From Liolophura sinensis (Eukaryota; Mollusca; Polyplacophora; Chitonida; Chitonidae), in NCBI RefSeq assembly GCF_032854445.1, contig NC_088295.1:87714644-87778643 (forward strand): DNA of 64,000 nucleotides, given 5' to 3'. Under the pieces are notes generated by a model that saw only the letters and a program-made list of their open reading frames with translations, made no database searches and was not told the origin of the DNA. Positions 34,640 through 46,400 of this stretch are shown here, in pieces (position 1 is the stretch's first letter; every line of letters starts with the position of its first letter). The translations under genes were made by a program, and so were the position numbers.

Positions 34640-34874
34640 AAAACAAAGGTGTGACTGGTCTCGAAATCTCTAAACTTCTCTCTCGCCGACTTGACCCCAT
34701 TTTATCCGGATTAGCTTCCCAACATGAATCTTAATAATGCAAAGGGGCATGTTTTGTGTTTCGGCGGGGATGGGGCACTAATGAACCAACACTAATCACT
34801 AACTCAGAACGGTGGGAAAGGACTAGGTATAATCCGTGTACTCACATTTTTTCAGGGCAATCTCATATGATAAC
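34640..34874. repeat. inverted copy of the 25.75-26.54 kb tract
   Basis: tctctctcgccgacttgacc + ccattttatccggattagct is the reverse complement of 26455-26520, and cggattatacctagt / aatcactaactcagaacggt match 25775-25845 in reverse. The middle (about 25.9-26.4 kb) is missing. It directly follows module A copy 2 and precedes module B copy 2. Confidence 0.8.
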
Positions 34875-35227
34875 CTTTAAATCACATTTCTGCCGATGTA
34901 GTTATGATTCTTCATGAGGTAGCAATATTTTAGCCACATCGTAACAATGTTCTTTATATATGTACACGTATTCAATTATTGTTTCCCTTGTATCAGATAT
35001 CATATAATTCGTCGATAATACAATCGTTTCATTGGCTCACAACAGCCCACGTTAGTTAGCTGGGTTCTTAAACCAGATAACTGATAAACTTTAATCATCA
35101 CTGATTTTGAAGTCATCACTTATGACTTAATATTAAGAAGTATGGAATGAGTACATTTCGTCTCAAAAGACATAGAAACGTCTATACACGTTCCATTATC
35201 CTTTGCCCACATACGGTAATCTTGCAT

Positions 35228-35545
35228 TGAGTGAGTGAGTGCTTATGGCTTAACGTCGTATTTAACATTTTTTCAGTCATATGACGACAAGGGAGTCCTT
35301 AGAGTGCATTTATCTGCAACGTGCCTCCTTGTTGCAGGACGGATTTCCATTTCACTGAGACGAATTACCGAAGGCAAGTTAGCCTGCCCACCCGAGTCAT
35401 TATACTAATATGGGTCAACGAGTCGTTGCACTAACCCCTTCATGCTAAACGCCAAGCGAGAAAGCTACAACTTTCTTCTTTAAGGCCTTAAAGGATTGAC
35501 CCTGACCCTTCCGCCCCCGAAAAGGACCCTCTACTAACAGACCCA
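35228..35545 (-). mobile_element. second-family tRNA-SINE (module B copy 2)
   Basis: Duplicate of 29708-30025 with a few substitutions and a one-base deletion (tattactgat against tatactaata). Its presence at the same place in both modules means it was carried along rather than newly inserted. Confidence 0.75.
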
Positions 35546-35739
35546 TCGGAGCCGGTAAATACTGTATGGGATAACACGTTGATCTCATCTGTTATGCCTT
35601 TTTAAGCTATCCAAATCTCACTTTCCATCACTTCATCTAGTAAGAGGATACAATATACTCTAATTCTTTAAATGTTACATCGCTTCTATCAGAGATTTAT
35701 ATATATCGGACCACCAGTTTTTCTTGACACATTTCAAAA

Positions 35740-35975
35740 GGCAGTCCACATGCATGCAATATAAATATTCTGTTCGAACGGTCCCTTTATATCCTTCACA
35801 TAGAACTGACTTGTCACTGCATGTGATTAAACTGAAGAGATCCTATCAAATGATGTAGATAGTCCTCCGAATTCAGAGCCTGCTGTCCTAAATTTGTTCT
35901 CAAACCCTTGCTGCAGTCTGACTGAATAGAAAACTATAAAAACAGACAGCCCGCCTATTAATAAACTGAACATCG
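35740..35975 (-). pseudogene. leader-like exon, copy 2
   Basis: Same start, MFSLLIGGLSVFIVFYSVRL, and GFENKFRTAGSEFGGLSTSF as the 30220-30459 copy, then FDRISSV and a stop. A second frame downstream again gives CSDKSVLCEGYKGTV ... DCLLKCVKKNWW. Either the real exon ends before the stop at a splice site I cannot place, or the copy is dead. gatctcttcag just before the cysteine-rich part could be an acceptor. Confidence 0.35.
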
Positions 35976-36340
35976 TATCTTATTGTATGGTTTGTCACAA
36001 GGGCAGCAATTTGTGAATATCGCCTGTGTATAATGTTATATTTCATTTCACACATTTGTGTATCATGGCTCAACATAAGGTATTATAAATGCTGTGGGGA
36101 AACTGTGCCCCATGCACCCCGAAATACTCCTGCATGAATTATTGCTATACTGAAGAATTATGCAGCGTTAAAGAGACATGGATTGATAAAGAGTAAAAAA
36201 ATGTCTTTAGGCACGTGCAACCTGGATATATGTAACACTGCAAGGAAAACCTAACAGTAAACTATTTTTATGTAGGAGTCATATTTTTCTATGTCGGAGT
36301 CAATCATGTTAATATACCCGTGGGAATGTAGCCAACTCAC

Positions 36341-36466
36341 CCACACACGTGCCGTTACCACTGTTCCATTTGTAACCCGTGATACACTCAGACAGACATC
36401 TGTATGACCCTCGAGTATTCTGACACTTTCTGAGGTTACACGGATTTCGGTCGCACTCATCTATAT
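36341..36466 (-). CDS. intact EGF-like domain exon (module B copy 2)
   Basis: A 126-nt exon, phase 1-1, acceptor cgttgtttcag, donor gtgtgg/gtgagt. It encodes IDECDRNPCNLRKCQN, then TRGSYRCLSECITGYKWNSG and NGTCVG, with six cysteines. Against its duplicate at 30849-30980 I count about seven amino-acid-changing and two silent differences plus a six-base deletion. Frame and splice sites are kept. Confidence 0.85.
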
Positions 36467-38149
36467 CTGAAACAACGTAACATACAGGACATTAATTGTA
36501 ATGGGTAACATACAACCTGGCCCATTGTTGTACGGGTAAATCAGACCGACAAGGGTTTGTTGGCAAAACCACCCTTCATGCCAACAACTGAAAGCTTTGA
36601 ATTAATTTACCCCATAAAATTGTCGAACTGAATACATGCATCCATTGTCAATTCATAAACGATACATTATGGATATTTATATTCAGTAAAGATTGCAGTT
36701 ATTAAAAACAATTAAATGTATAAACACTTCAAACTCAACGTCAGCCACTTATCTGAAATGTTTGGTATCGAAAATTGCTATTGTTATACAAATCTACAAA
36801 TCAATCATGGGTTGGAATTTTTCATAAATTATGTAAATTTTATCATTTAGATAACGTTAAACACGCTATGCCACGGAGTTTTGTCAAAAAAATCCACATT
36901 GGCTAATTAAATGATTTTTTCTGTATTTACCAAGGATAACTTGAATTAATTGCTTTCGGTACATAATTAGGCTCCTACCTGTACTATATATAAAGTTAAA
37001 ATGAAAAAGTTGTAATGCGACCAGTTTTATAATGTTTAGAACTTTTTATCGACTTTAAGCGCTAGCCCGCCTAGTCCGGTAACTATACAGAATGACCCAC
37101 CGTACATTGCAAAAGAATTTATGTCGGTTTCATTTCTCTCAGAAATGAAAAAGCACACATATTAAATGTCTACCAAAATTAAATTAGCGGAACAGTGTCT
37201 AATTTGCATAAATCTACTAAAGTACAATTTGAGACTGAGAACTGAGAAATTTAATATCAACATTCTAATTAGTCAATATTTATGAATGCCTTAAGAATTC
37301 TGAATATGTGTTCTATAGAATATAGAGTGATATTTACCCACACATATAACCTGATATAACCTTATGGTGGATAAAGTTTCATACTTACATGTACAAGACA
37401 CGTTGTTTGTGTGTGAAAATCACCATTACTCTTGTCAGACAATATTAAAACAAGAATCTTAACTTGAATGACACACTTTTTCTGAGCAAACTAAATTCCC
37501 CCCTATTCTGAAGTAAGTATATTCTCCCCAGAACGCAACATTATCATTGCAGGACATGGATTTTGTATGTCCTTCATTTCACTCTTGTTGGGGTGTATAG
37601 GGAATGAAATGGCGAATGAATGAGGACTGATGATAGTCTGGTAATACGTGTGCCATGTCGTGATGGGAACAAATTAGAACCGGGAAACAATTAAGCCTGA
37701 CTTTCGACATAAGAGTGGAAACATCCGTAACCAAATGTAAGAACGGTTTTAAAATGCAAAATGAACAAAGAACATCTTAAACATAAAGTATCAAGTATCT
37801 ATTCCTTATGTAATAGGCCAATGACTTTTCGAACATAATTACAGAATTGCCAGAAACGATGTCAGACAATTAAATATAGTGTCAACTAAAGAAGAAGACT
37901 ATACAGTACAGGTTATTTTTGATGCCATGTCACGCATAACATGTAACATACCCGGGAGTAACATCCAACCGAGAATAAAATCGTTTGTTGAACGAAGATG
38001 TCAAATACCACTCGCTAAAACTATTTGGCCTGTTCGTTTCTTATACCCTATACACTAAAGACTTGGAGGTCCCAGTCACCTTACCAAAGGTGCCGATTGT
38101 TGTGAAAAGAGTCTTTGATTACAAATCAATACAAACATGTTCCCATCTT

Positions 38150-38790
38150 TCGACTCACTAGTATATATACATTCATAATTCGGACAGTCAGTTTAATCTC
38201 GGAAAATACTTATAAATTATAGGAGTGATTTGACCTCTGATGTTTACGTAGATACATAGTACCAGTACCTGAATTTCTGAGAAAACCGATGTAGGGGTGT
38301 AGACACATAAAAAGACAAGCATACACAATCGTCGAAATCAGAGAAACATTAAAGGCCGATCACTAATTAGTGTAATCGAACAACACGATATACTCATTTT
38401 CTTTTATCACAAGATTCTAAATAAGATGTGCAAAGAAATGTCTGTTTGATTTGAAAGCAGTGGTTTATCTTTCAAATGGTATTTTGGGTATACCTTTCTA
38501 CGGTTTCACATTCTTATCCATCAGTTTGTTCGTACAAAATAATTATAATTAAAAAATTACACTGTAATACAGCTGAAAATTCAAATATTAGGATGTTTTG
38601 CATTTATGCAAATTAGGCTCTTCTGCACTACTTAGATTTTGGAAGACTTTTAGCAAGTCATTCTGGATATCCCTGAGAGATATGCCACCAAAATAAATTT
38701 TTTGCAATTTGTGGTGAGCTAAGTCAATTTTCTTTTTATATTGACTGGAGTAGTTGACAGACAATACAGATACTTTTTTAAAAAATAATG
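38150..38790. repeat. segmental duplication module A, copy 3 (left part)
   Basis: Follows copy 1 and copy 2 (catcgaccgattagtgtaatcg type motifs, tgcaaattaggctcttctgc, cagtcattctgg equivalent). It breaks near 38790, shortly before the non-LTR element. Its natural continuation resumes at about 41575 (copy 3 right part), so the retroelement and repeat cluster at 38.9-41.5 kb appears to have split one module. Confidence 0.75.
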
Positions 38791-38939
38791 CAGTGGAGAA
38801 CACATGGCCTCCTCTAGCGACTGTTCACTTTTAGTTAAAGATAAACAAGTAATCAATATAAATCAAAAACAATATATATATCTTATCAGGAAGCCAGCAA
38901 ATTCGTCTTACCCTGTAACACTTATCCGCAGACTTCGTT

Positions 38940-40556
38940 TGCCATTGTGGTCAAGCTGGTAGCATCTGTGCTACCCTGTCTTCATTCAGTCGACGGATTT
39001 GAAACGAAAAACCTAGTTCTACTACTGTGCAACTCTCGACTCAACCTGCGCTTAATTCTTGCTCAACTCAGACTATTTGCAATACAACAAATAAAACAAA
39101 TAAATAGTACCAAACAAACTCCCGAACCGGAACTAAATCCCTCTAAAGATAATAATGCCAAAAATAAGTCCGAAAATAAATCTCAAAATAATATCGATAA
39201 ACCTAGTGAGCCACAAAGCGTCCCTCTATGGCCACGAGGGATGCAGTCCAAACGTTTAATAAGTTTGGATCGTTGGAGGACCTTGGTCCTTCGACATCGG
39301 ATGCGGGTGTGATGGATACATCACCCGCACCAGGGTAATCTCTTCCAGCCGATGTCTAAGGAAGAGTCGACCTCGGTCCAAACATAACGATAAATCACCT
39401 ATGCGTCTCCTTCCGTAATGTCTATATATGACAAAATTAAACAAGGGAATTGTAGACATCTTAAGGTAAATATTATTGAAATAGAACAGTTAGTTCACGC
39501 ATTAAACCCTATTGCCTTCTGTCTTCAGGAAGATCACCTGAAGACACGTGACAAAGATACAATAACTTAAAAATTATTCTTTATACAGTACTTATTCAAA
39601 TAAAGAAGAGCGAGAGGAGGCTCCTCTATCTTCTTAAATAACAATATTACTCACACTCTGTTGCCCTAAACACACAGTTTCAGGCTGTGGCCGTTGGTGT
39701 TTTATTGTCTGAAACAATCACTTTATGTTCGGTGTATATTCCTCCGAACACTCAGCTTCCGAGTTACATAATTTAAAAGAACAATTACCTAAACCGTTCA
39801 TAATAATGGGAGATTTGAATTCCCATGACTCACTGTGGGGCAGTAATAACATAAATGATAAGGGCAAAATACTGGAACACTTTTTATGTAACGAGGGACT
39901 GTGTTGTTTTAATGATGGCTCTAAAAGCTGTTTACATCCGGGTAATGGCGCTTATTCTGCTATCGATCTCACTATTACTGATCTATCACTTCTCCCTGGT
40001 TTATCTTGGAAAGTACATGATGATCTTTGTGGTAGTCACCATTTTCACAATTCCCTAGAATGTTTGTTATACGACAAATCGAAAATCCAAAAGTAAACCC
40101 TGGTATGAAAAGGACTGTCGCAAAGTCATTAAGGATCGTAAAAAGGCCGAGCGAAGTTTTCATATATGTCTTACTGCTAATAACTTAAACCAGGTTCGTA
40201 TTTTTAGAGCTAAGTCGATTACTCAAGTCCAAGGGACGATCTTTTTGCCGGGACTTTGTTTCAGGCATTACGTCAAAAACAAACATGCATAAGGTGTGTA
40301 ACATGATTCAGAAACTTAAGGGGAAATATAATAAATCAAAAGTTCAGCAATTTGAAAGATGGAGGTAATATTTTAACTTCTCCAACTGATTAAGCAAATG
40401 AACTAGCCGAAACAATTTCCAAGAAATCTTTGAGAATTACTCTTCAGAATTCCAACATATTAAAAAACAGAAGGAGAAAATTAATTGCCCTTTGCTTCTA
40501 AAAATTTAGAAGATTATAATCGTCCCTTTAATACCGATAAACTAAAAGCTGTTTTA
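38940..40556 (+). mobile_element. non-LTR retrotransposon, degraded, 5' part
   Basis: 38947-39312 reads a polar, Lys/Asn/Gln-rich stretch (LNPSKDNNAKNKSENK) that may be the end of an ORF1. From about 39450 the endonuclease starts (QGNCRHLK, then EIEQLVHALNPIAFCLQEDH), continues ETITLCSVYIPPN and FIIMGDLNSHDSLWGS, and ends with AYSAIDLTITD and WKVHDDLCGSHHF (the usual SDHFP is changed). KPWYEKDCRKVIKDRKKAE is the linker before the reverse transcriptase. This arrangement is typical of I/Jockey-type LINEs. Several frameshifts and stops make it a dead copy. Confidence 0.85.
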
Positions 40557-40827
40557 TTTATTTATTTATTCATTTATTTGGTTGATGTTTTTCGCCGTAC
40601 TCAAGAATATTTCACTTATACGATGGCGGCCAGTATTATGGTGGGTGGAAACCGGGCAGAGCCCGGAGAAAACCCATGACCATCCGCAGGTTGCTGGTAA
40701 AAATTCCCACGTACGGCCGGAGAGGAAGACAGCATGAGCTGGACTTGAACTCAGAGCGACCGCATTGGTGAGAGACTCCTTGGTCATAACGCTGCGCTAG
40801 CGCGCTACCAACTCAGCCACGGAGGCA
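40557..40827 (-). mobile_element. full-length SINE nested in the non-LTR element
   Basis: Complete from the TTTA tail through the body to the tRNA-like head (ctcagccacggaggc at the right end; B box in ggacttgaact). It is flanked by 13-bp near-repeats aaaagctgtttta (40544-40556) and aaaaactgcttta (40828-40840), 11 of 13 identical. This is an aged target-site duplication, so the SINE landed in the LINE after the LINE inserted. Confidence 0.9.
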
Positions 40828-41057
<230 letters not shown>

Positions 41058-41067
41058 CATATATAGA

Positions 41068-41150
41068 ACATATAATGCTGACCGCCGTCGTATAAGTGAA
41101 ATATTCTTGAGTATGCCGTAAAATACCAATCAAAAAATTAAATAAATCAA
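41068..41150 (+). mobile_element. SINE tail fragment, plus orientation
   Basis: gctgaccgccgtcgtataag + tgaaatattcttgagtatgc + cgtaaaataccaatc then a-rich tail. It is only the last third of the main SINE, truncated at its 5' side by the (TA)n run. Confidence 0.85.
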
Positions 41151-41673
41151 ACAAACCCGATGTTTTAAATTGATATAAGTAGATTGTGCTTTCCGAGCTT
41201 TAACTAAGTTTGGATTGTTTTAACTGTTTTTAAACACACTCATCTATTTTTGTTCTCATTTTTGATGTTCCAGTTGAAAATCATTTACTGGCTCCTGTTT
41301 TGAACTTAATCTCCCCACGATATGGCCGGAAAATTGCCGATGTGGCGTTCAACCATTATCAGTCATTCTTTCTTTTTGTTGGCTAAATGGTCTAGACTGT
41401 TGGCTGAATTTGTGATCGCTGATCCCAAAACCCGATTTTCCATCAGTTAAGTCTATTTCTTTTAGAGAGTCGGCTTATTCAGCTGTGCGTAAAATCAATC
41501 ATACTCGCTACCAAAATTACCCTCAGTCTACCTGTTTTACTACCTTCACAAATAACTACCTACAGGTAACATGAAGTATACGTAAACATGACGTATTACA
41601 AACACGCACACATATAACACTGTACAGAGACTATTTCTATATATGTGTACGTGTACAAATGTAGCCACCTCAC

Positions 41674-42045
41674 CCACACATACTTTGTTAACACTGTTCC
41701 ATCTGTAACACGTGAATTTATTTATTTATTTATTTGATTGGTGTTTTACGCCGTACTCAAGAATATTTCACTTATACGACGGCGGCCAGCATTATGGTGG
41801 GTAGAAACCGGGCACAGCCCGGGGGAAACCCACGACCATCCGCAGGTTGCTGCCAGACCTTCCCACTTACGGCCGGAGAGGAAGCCAGCATGAGCTGGAC
41901 TTGAACTCACAGCGACCGCATTGGTGAGAGGCTCCTGGGTCATTACGCTGCGCTAGCGCGCTAACCGACTGAGCCACGGAGGCCCTAACACGTGAATAAC
42001 TCTTTCCAGCATGTGTATGAGCCTTGAGAATTTCTGACACAGCTT
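41674..42045 (-). pseudogene. dead EGF exon split by a SINE (module A copy 3)
   Basis: The two halves (41674-41716 and 41986-42045) align with the dead exons at 24995-25121 and 33994-34120. The donor side (gtgggtgag) remains; the far end is truncated after gacacagctttaaac and no acceptor is left. The SINE insertion alone would also destroy the exon. Confidence 0.75.
41717..41985 (-). mobile_element. full-length tRNA-derived SINE with exact target-site duplication
   Basis: This is the best copy in the window. On the minus strand it starts gggcctccgtggctcagtcg with an A box (tggctcagtcgg). A B box (agttcaagtcc, complement of 41897-41907) follows, then the gaaaccgggca-type body, the gtataagtgaaatattcttg block and a TTTA-complement tail. 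An exact 11-bp duplication, taacacgtgaa, flanks it (41706-41716 and 41986-41996). Paralogous empty sites are visible at about 34025 and 25027 (gtaacccgtgaa). It is about 269 bp long and was probably mobilised by a LINE. Confidence 0.97.
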
Positions 42046-42249
42046 TAAACAACAAACATACAAGACATTCATTCTAAGTACTAACATACAATCTGAAAGC
42101 CGCCACAGTAGTTTCTGTCAAACCATTATATGAGTACATTAGACCTCTGCCCGAAACAAAACCATTAGGTCCTCTATCAAAAGTTCACTTATATGTAGGT
42201 AAATTTTTTTCTGTCAGCCATCAGTATATATCAAACCTGGCAACTTTTT

Positions 42250-42650
42250 GGCAACTACACAAATTTAAAATTTAAAATTTTCTAAAAAAATTGCACAATG
42301 ATATTGTCAAATTGCATGGATGTATCCATAGTAGCCTCATAAATAAAACATTATCTCCGTTATGAGTACATTTACTTTCAGTTACAAACATCGGCAACAC
42401 ATCCAGATTCGGCAAAAATGTTATAATAAGTCTGAGATATCACAAAAAATACTGAGGAGATTAAACGTTTCATATTTCACATTCAAAGTCCGCCTCTTAT
42501 GTCTAAAACCTTTGTTGTTGAAAATCGCAAATAAATCAATAAATATGGGTTGAAATTTTTTTTACAGATTACGTAAATTTAACACACTTAACAGGCTATA
42601 CCAGAGATCTGCAGCAAAAAAGCCATGCAGGCTAATCTGATGAAATGGTT
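42250..42650. repeat. diverged module B fragment
   Basis: gattaaacgtttcatatttc, cttatgtctaaaacctttgt, atcaataaatatgggttg and catgcaggctaatctgatga follow the order of 31345-31560. Divergence is clearly greater than between modules B1 and B2, so this copy is older. Confidence 0.65.
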
Positions 42651-42819
42651 CTCTAGCCTCCCAGTATTGAGCGCCTTTGTTAGTCTTTGGTTTATGACCC
42701 GACCCGGGTTTGATCCGAGATCTACTTACCTCGGGTGGATTAACACAGTTATTTAAAAACACTTTATCAGTGACACTTTATCTCGAAAACTCCCTCATAG
42801 TTAAAGTTCTGCAGCTTTG

Positions 42820-43454
42820 GGCACCCAGTGGTGAAGTAAAGTTGTCTGGTAAACTATTTTTTGGGTTTTTGGTTTGTGACGTGATATCATTTTGTAGGAC
42901 AGGCTACAAAATTTTATTCTGAGTAAAAATGTTTACGTTTTGACGATACACACTAGGTAAAGGCAGAGAAAAGTCCTTATTCACAGAACTATGCCTTTGT
43001 GGGTTTGACCCCTATCAGCTGCTTGTCAATTTTGTGAAAAATTCCATCGGTCGACGACAATCAGGAATTTGGCTGGAGTTGACTCAGGGGACGATGGTTA
43101 TTATGCTCGTAGCGTTCGGGACTCGCAGAATTAGGGGCAGTGCTGTGATTTTTTTATTTATTTATTTGGTGTTTTACACCGTAACGCAAGAATATTTCAC
43201 TTATAAGACGGCGACCAGCATTATGGTGAGACGAAACCGGGCAGATCCCGGATTGAGTCTTTTGAGTCACACAATCTTCACGTCCATGACGGCAGGTAGC
43301 AGGAAATGGTGCGGGTTTTTTCGCGACTACTCAAGGAGCTGTGTGGTTTCTGATCATCAAAAGAATTAATGTTTGCCAAACAGTCTACTGGTCAAACTAC
43401 GTCCTATTTTTGCTTCTGTAGTTTGGTTAAGGAGAGATGCTATTAGTCGAACGG
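42820..43454. repeat. left flank of the satellite, duplicated at 63470-64000
   Basis: gatacacactaggtaaaggc, tcaattttgtgaaaaattcc + atcggtcgac, and gacgatggttattatgctcg match 63581-63760 with moderate divergence, and gatgctattagtcgaac (43437) matches the last bases of the window. In this left copy a SINE interrupts the tract at 43149. Confidence 0.8.
43149..43256 (-). mobile_element. truncated SINE in the satellite flank
   Basis: tttatttatttatttggtgt + tttacaccgtaacgcaagaa through gaaaccgggcagatcccgga, then it ends. The paralogous site at 63785-63792 (gcgctgtgaggcc) lacks it, which supports an insertion after the flank duplicated. Confidence 0.82.
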
Positions 43455-46400
43455 GTCCATACTGTTAACATGTATTGTTGGTGATTAGGAGCCTGACTGT
43501 GGTCACTGGTCCAAACGGTTGACATGCATTACTGGTGATTAGGAGTCTGACTGATGGTCCAGACGGTTGACATGTATTGCTTATGATTGGAGCCTGACCT
43601 TAATTTCGCTGATTCAGAGGGTTGGGATGTATTGTTGGTGATTTGGAGCCTGTCTCTATGGCCGCTGGAAAAGATGGTTAACATGTATTGCTGGTGATTA
43701 GGAGTCTGACCTTGATGTCGCCTGTCCAGAAGGTTGACGTGTATTGTTGTTACTGGGAGCCTGACTGTGGTCGCTGGTCCAGAAGGTTGGCATGTATTGC
43801 CGGTGGTCAGGAGTCTGGCCTTAATGTCGCTTGACCAGACGGTTGGCATATATTGCTGGTGATTAGGAGTCTGACGTTGATATCGCTGGTCCAGACGATT
43901 AACATGTATTGTTGGTGATTAGGAGACTGACTCTTGTCCTTGGTCCAGACGGTTGACATGTATTGCTGGTTATTAGGAGCCTGGCTGTGCTCGCTTGTCC
44001 AGACAGTTGACATGTTTTGCCTTTGATGGAGAGTTTGACCTTGATGTCGCTTGTCCAGACGGTTGGCATGTATTGCTGGTGATTAGGAGTCTGACCTTGA
44101 CGTCGCTTGTCCAGACTGTTGGCATGTATTGCTGGTTATTAGGAGAATGACTCTTGTGCGTGGCACAGACGGTTGACATGTATTGCTGGTTATTAGGAGA
44201 CTGGTTGTGCTCGCTTGTCCAGACGGTTGACATGTTTTGCCGTTGATGGAGAGTTTGACCTTGATGTCGCTTGTCCAGACTGTTGGTATGTATTGCTGGT
44301 GATTAGGAGACTGACTCTTGTCCTTGGTCCAGACGGTTGACATGTATTGCTGGTTATTAGGAGCCTGGTTGTGCTCGCTTGTCCAGACGGTTGACATGTT
44401 TTGCCGTTGATGGAGAGTTTGACCTTGATGTCGCTTGTCCAGACGGTTGGCATGTATTGCTGGTGATTAGGAGACTGACCTTGACGTCGCTTGTCCAGAC
44501 TGTTGACATGTATTGCTGGTTATTAGAAGCCTGGTTGTGCTCGCTTGTCCAGACGGTTGACATGTTTTGCCGTTGATGGAGAGTTTGACCTTGATGTCGC
44601 TTGTCCAGACGGTTGGCATGTATTGCTGGTGATAAGGAGTCTGACCTTGACGTCGCTTGTCCACACTGTTGACATGTATTGCTGGTTATTAGGAGCCTGG
44701 TTGTGCTCGCTTGTCCAGACGGTTGACATGTTTTGCCATTGATGGAGAGTCTGACCTTGACGTCGCTTGTCCAGACTGTTGGCATGTATTGCTGGTGATT
44801 AGGAGACTGACTCTTGTCCTTGGTCCAGACGGTTGACATGTATTGCTGGTTATTAGGAGCCTGGTTGTGCTCGCTTGTCCAGACGGTTGACATGTTTTGC
44901 CGTTGATGGAGAGTTTGACCTTGATGTCGCTTGTCCAGACGGTTGGCATGTATTGCTGGTGATTAGGAGTCTGACCTTGACGTCGCTTGTCCAGACTGTT
45001 GACATGTATTGCTGGTTATTAGGAGCCTGGTTGTGCTCGCTTGTCCAGACGGTTGACATGTTTTGCCGTTGATGGAGAGTTTGACCTTGATGTCGCTTGT
45101 CCAGAGGGTTGGCATGTATTGCTGGTGATTAGGAGTCTGACCTTGACGTCGTTTGTCCAGACTGTTGACATGTATTGCTGGTTATTAGGAGCCTGGTTGT
45201 GCTCGCTTGTCCAGACGGTTGACATGTTTTGCCATTGATGGAGAGTTTGACCTTGATGTCACTTGTCCAGAGGGTTGGCATGTATTGCTGGTGATTAGGA
45301 GTCTGACCTTGACGTCGCTTGTCCAGAGTGTTGACATGTATTGCTGGTTATTAGGAGCCTGGTTGTGCTCGCTTGTCCAGACGGTTGACATGTTTTGCCA
45401 TTGATGGAGAGTTTGACCTTGATGTCGCTTGTCCAGAGGGTTGGCATGTATTGTTGGTAATTAGGAGACTGACCCTTGTCCTTCGTCCAGACTGTTGACA
45501 TATATTCCTGGTGATTAGGAGTCGGACCTTGATATCGCTGTTCCAGACGATTAACATGTATTGCTGGTGATAACGAATCTGACTATGGTCCCTGGTCCAG
45601 ATGGTTAACAAGTATTGCTGGTGATTAGGAGTCGGACCTTGATATCGCTGTTCCAGACGATTAACATGTATTCCTGGTGATAACTAATCTGACTGTGGTC
45701 CCTGGTCCAGACGGTTGACATGTATTGTTGGTGATTAGGAGTCTGACCTTGACGTCGCTTGTCCAGACGGTTGTCATGTATTGCTGGTGATTAGGAGACT
45801 GACTCTTGTCCTTGGTCCAGACGGTTGACATGTAGCTGGTTATTAGGAGCCTGGTTGTGCTCGCTTGTTCAGACGGTTGATATGTTTTGTGTTGATGAGG
45901 AGTTTGACCTTGATGTCGCTTGTCCAGAAGGTTGGCATGTATTGCTGGTGATTAGGAGTCTGACCTTGACGTCGCTTGTCCAGTCTGTTGGCATGTATTG
46001 CTGGTGATTAGGAGAATGACTCTTGTGCGTGGCACAGACGGTTGACATGTATTGCTGGTTATTAGGAGACTGGTTGTGCTCGCTTGTCCAGACGGTTGAC
46101 ATGTTTTGCCGTTGATGGAGAGTTTGACCTTGATGTCGCTTGTCCAGACTGTTGGCATGTATTGCTGGTGATTAGGAGACTGACTCTTGTCCTTGGTCCA
46201 GACGGTTGACATGTATTGCTGGTTATTAGGAGCCTGGTTGTGCTCGCTTGTCCAGACGGTTGACATGTTTTGCCGTTGATGGAGAGTTTGACCTTGATGT
46301 CGCTTGTCCAGACGGTTGGCATGTATTGCTGGTGATTAGGAGACTGACCTTGACGTCGCTTGTCCAGACTGTTGACATGTATTGCTGGTTATTAGAAGCC

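Larger units (their letters stand above)
34890..37914. repeat. segmental duplication module B, copy 2
   Basis: Pair of 29370-32332. It keeps the SINE-2 copy (35228-35545), the leader-like exon and an intact EGF exon. It differs by extra blocks at about 37060-37150 and 37555-37722, and by lacking the 54-bp insertion. The right end is followed by unique sequence and then by a third module A piece. Confidence 0.95.
41575..42240. repeat. segmental duplication module A, copy 3 (right part)
   Basis: acacgcacacatataacact, tatttctatatatgtgtacg and ctgaaagccgccacagtagt align with 33910-34200. It includes a third dead EGF exon split by a SINE. The similarity passes at about 42250 into a diverged copy of module B sequence (compare cttatgtctaaaacctttg with 31390-31420). 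Confidence 0.75.

Noticed and set aside
41890-41985. A true tRNA gene on the minus strand
   Set aside because: The A and B boxes belong to a SINE head; the cloverleaf is incomplete and the same sequence recurs with SINE bodies elsewhere in the window.
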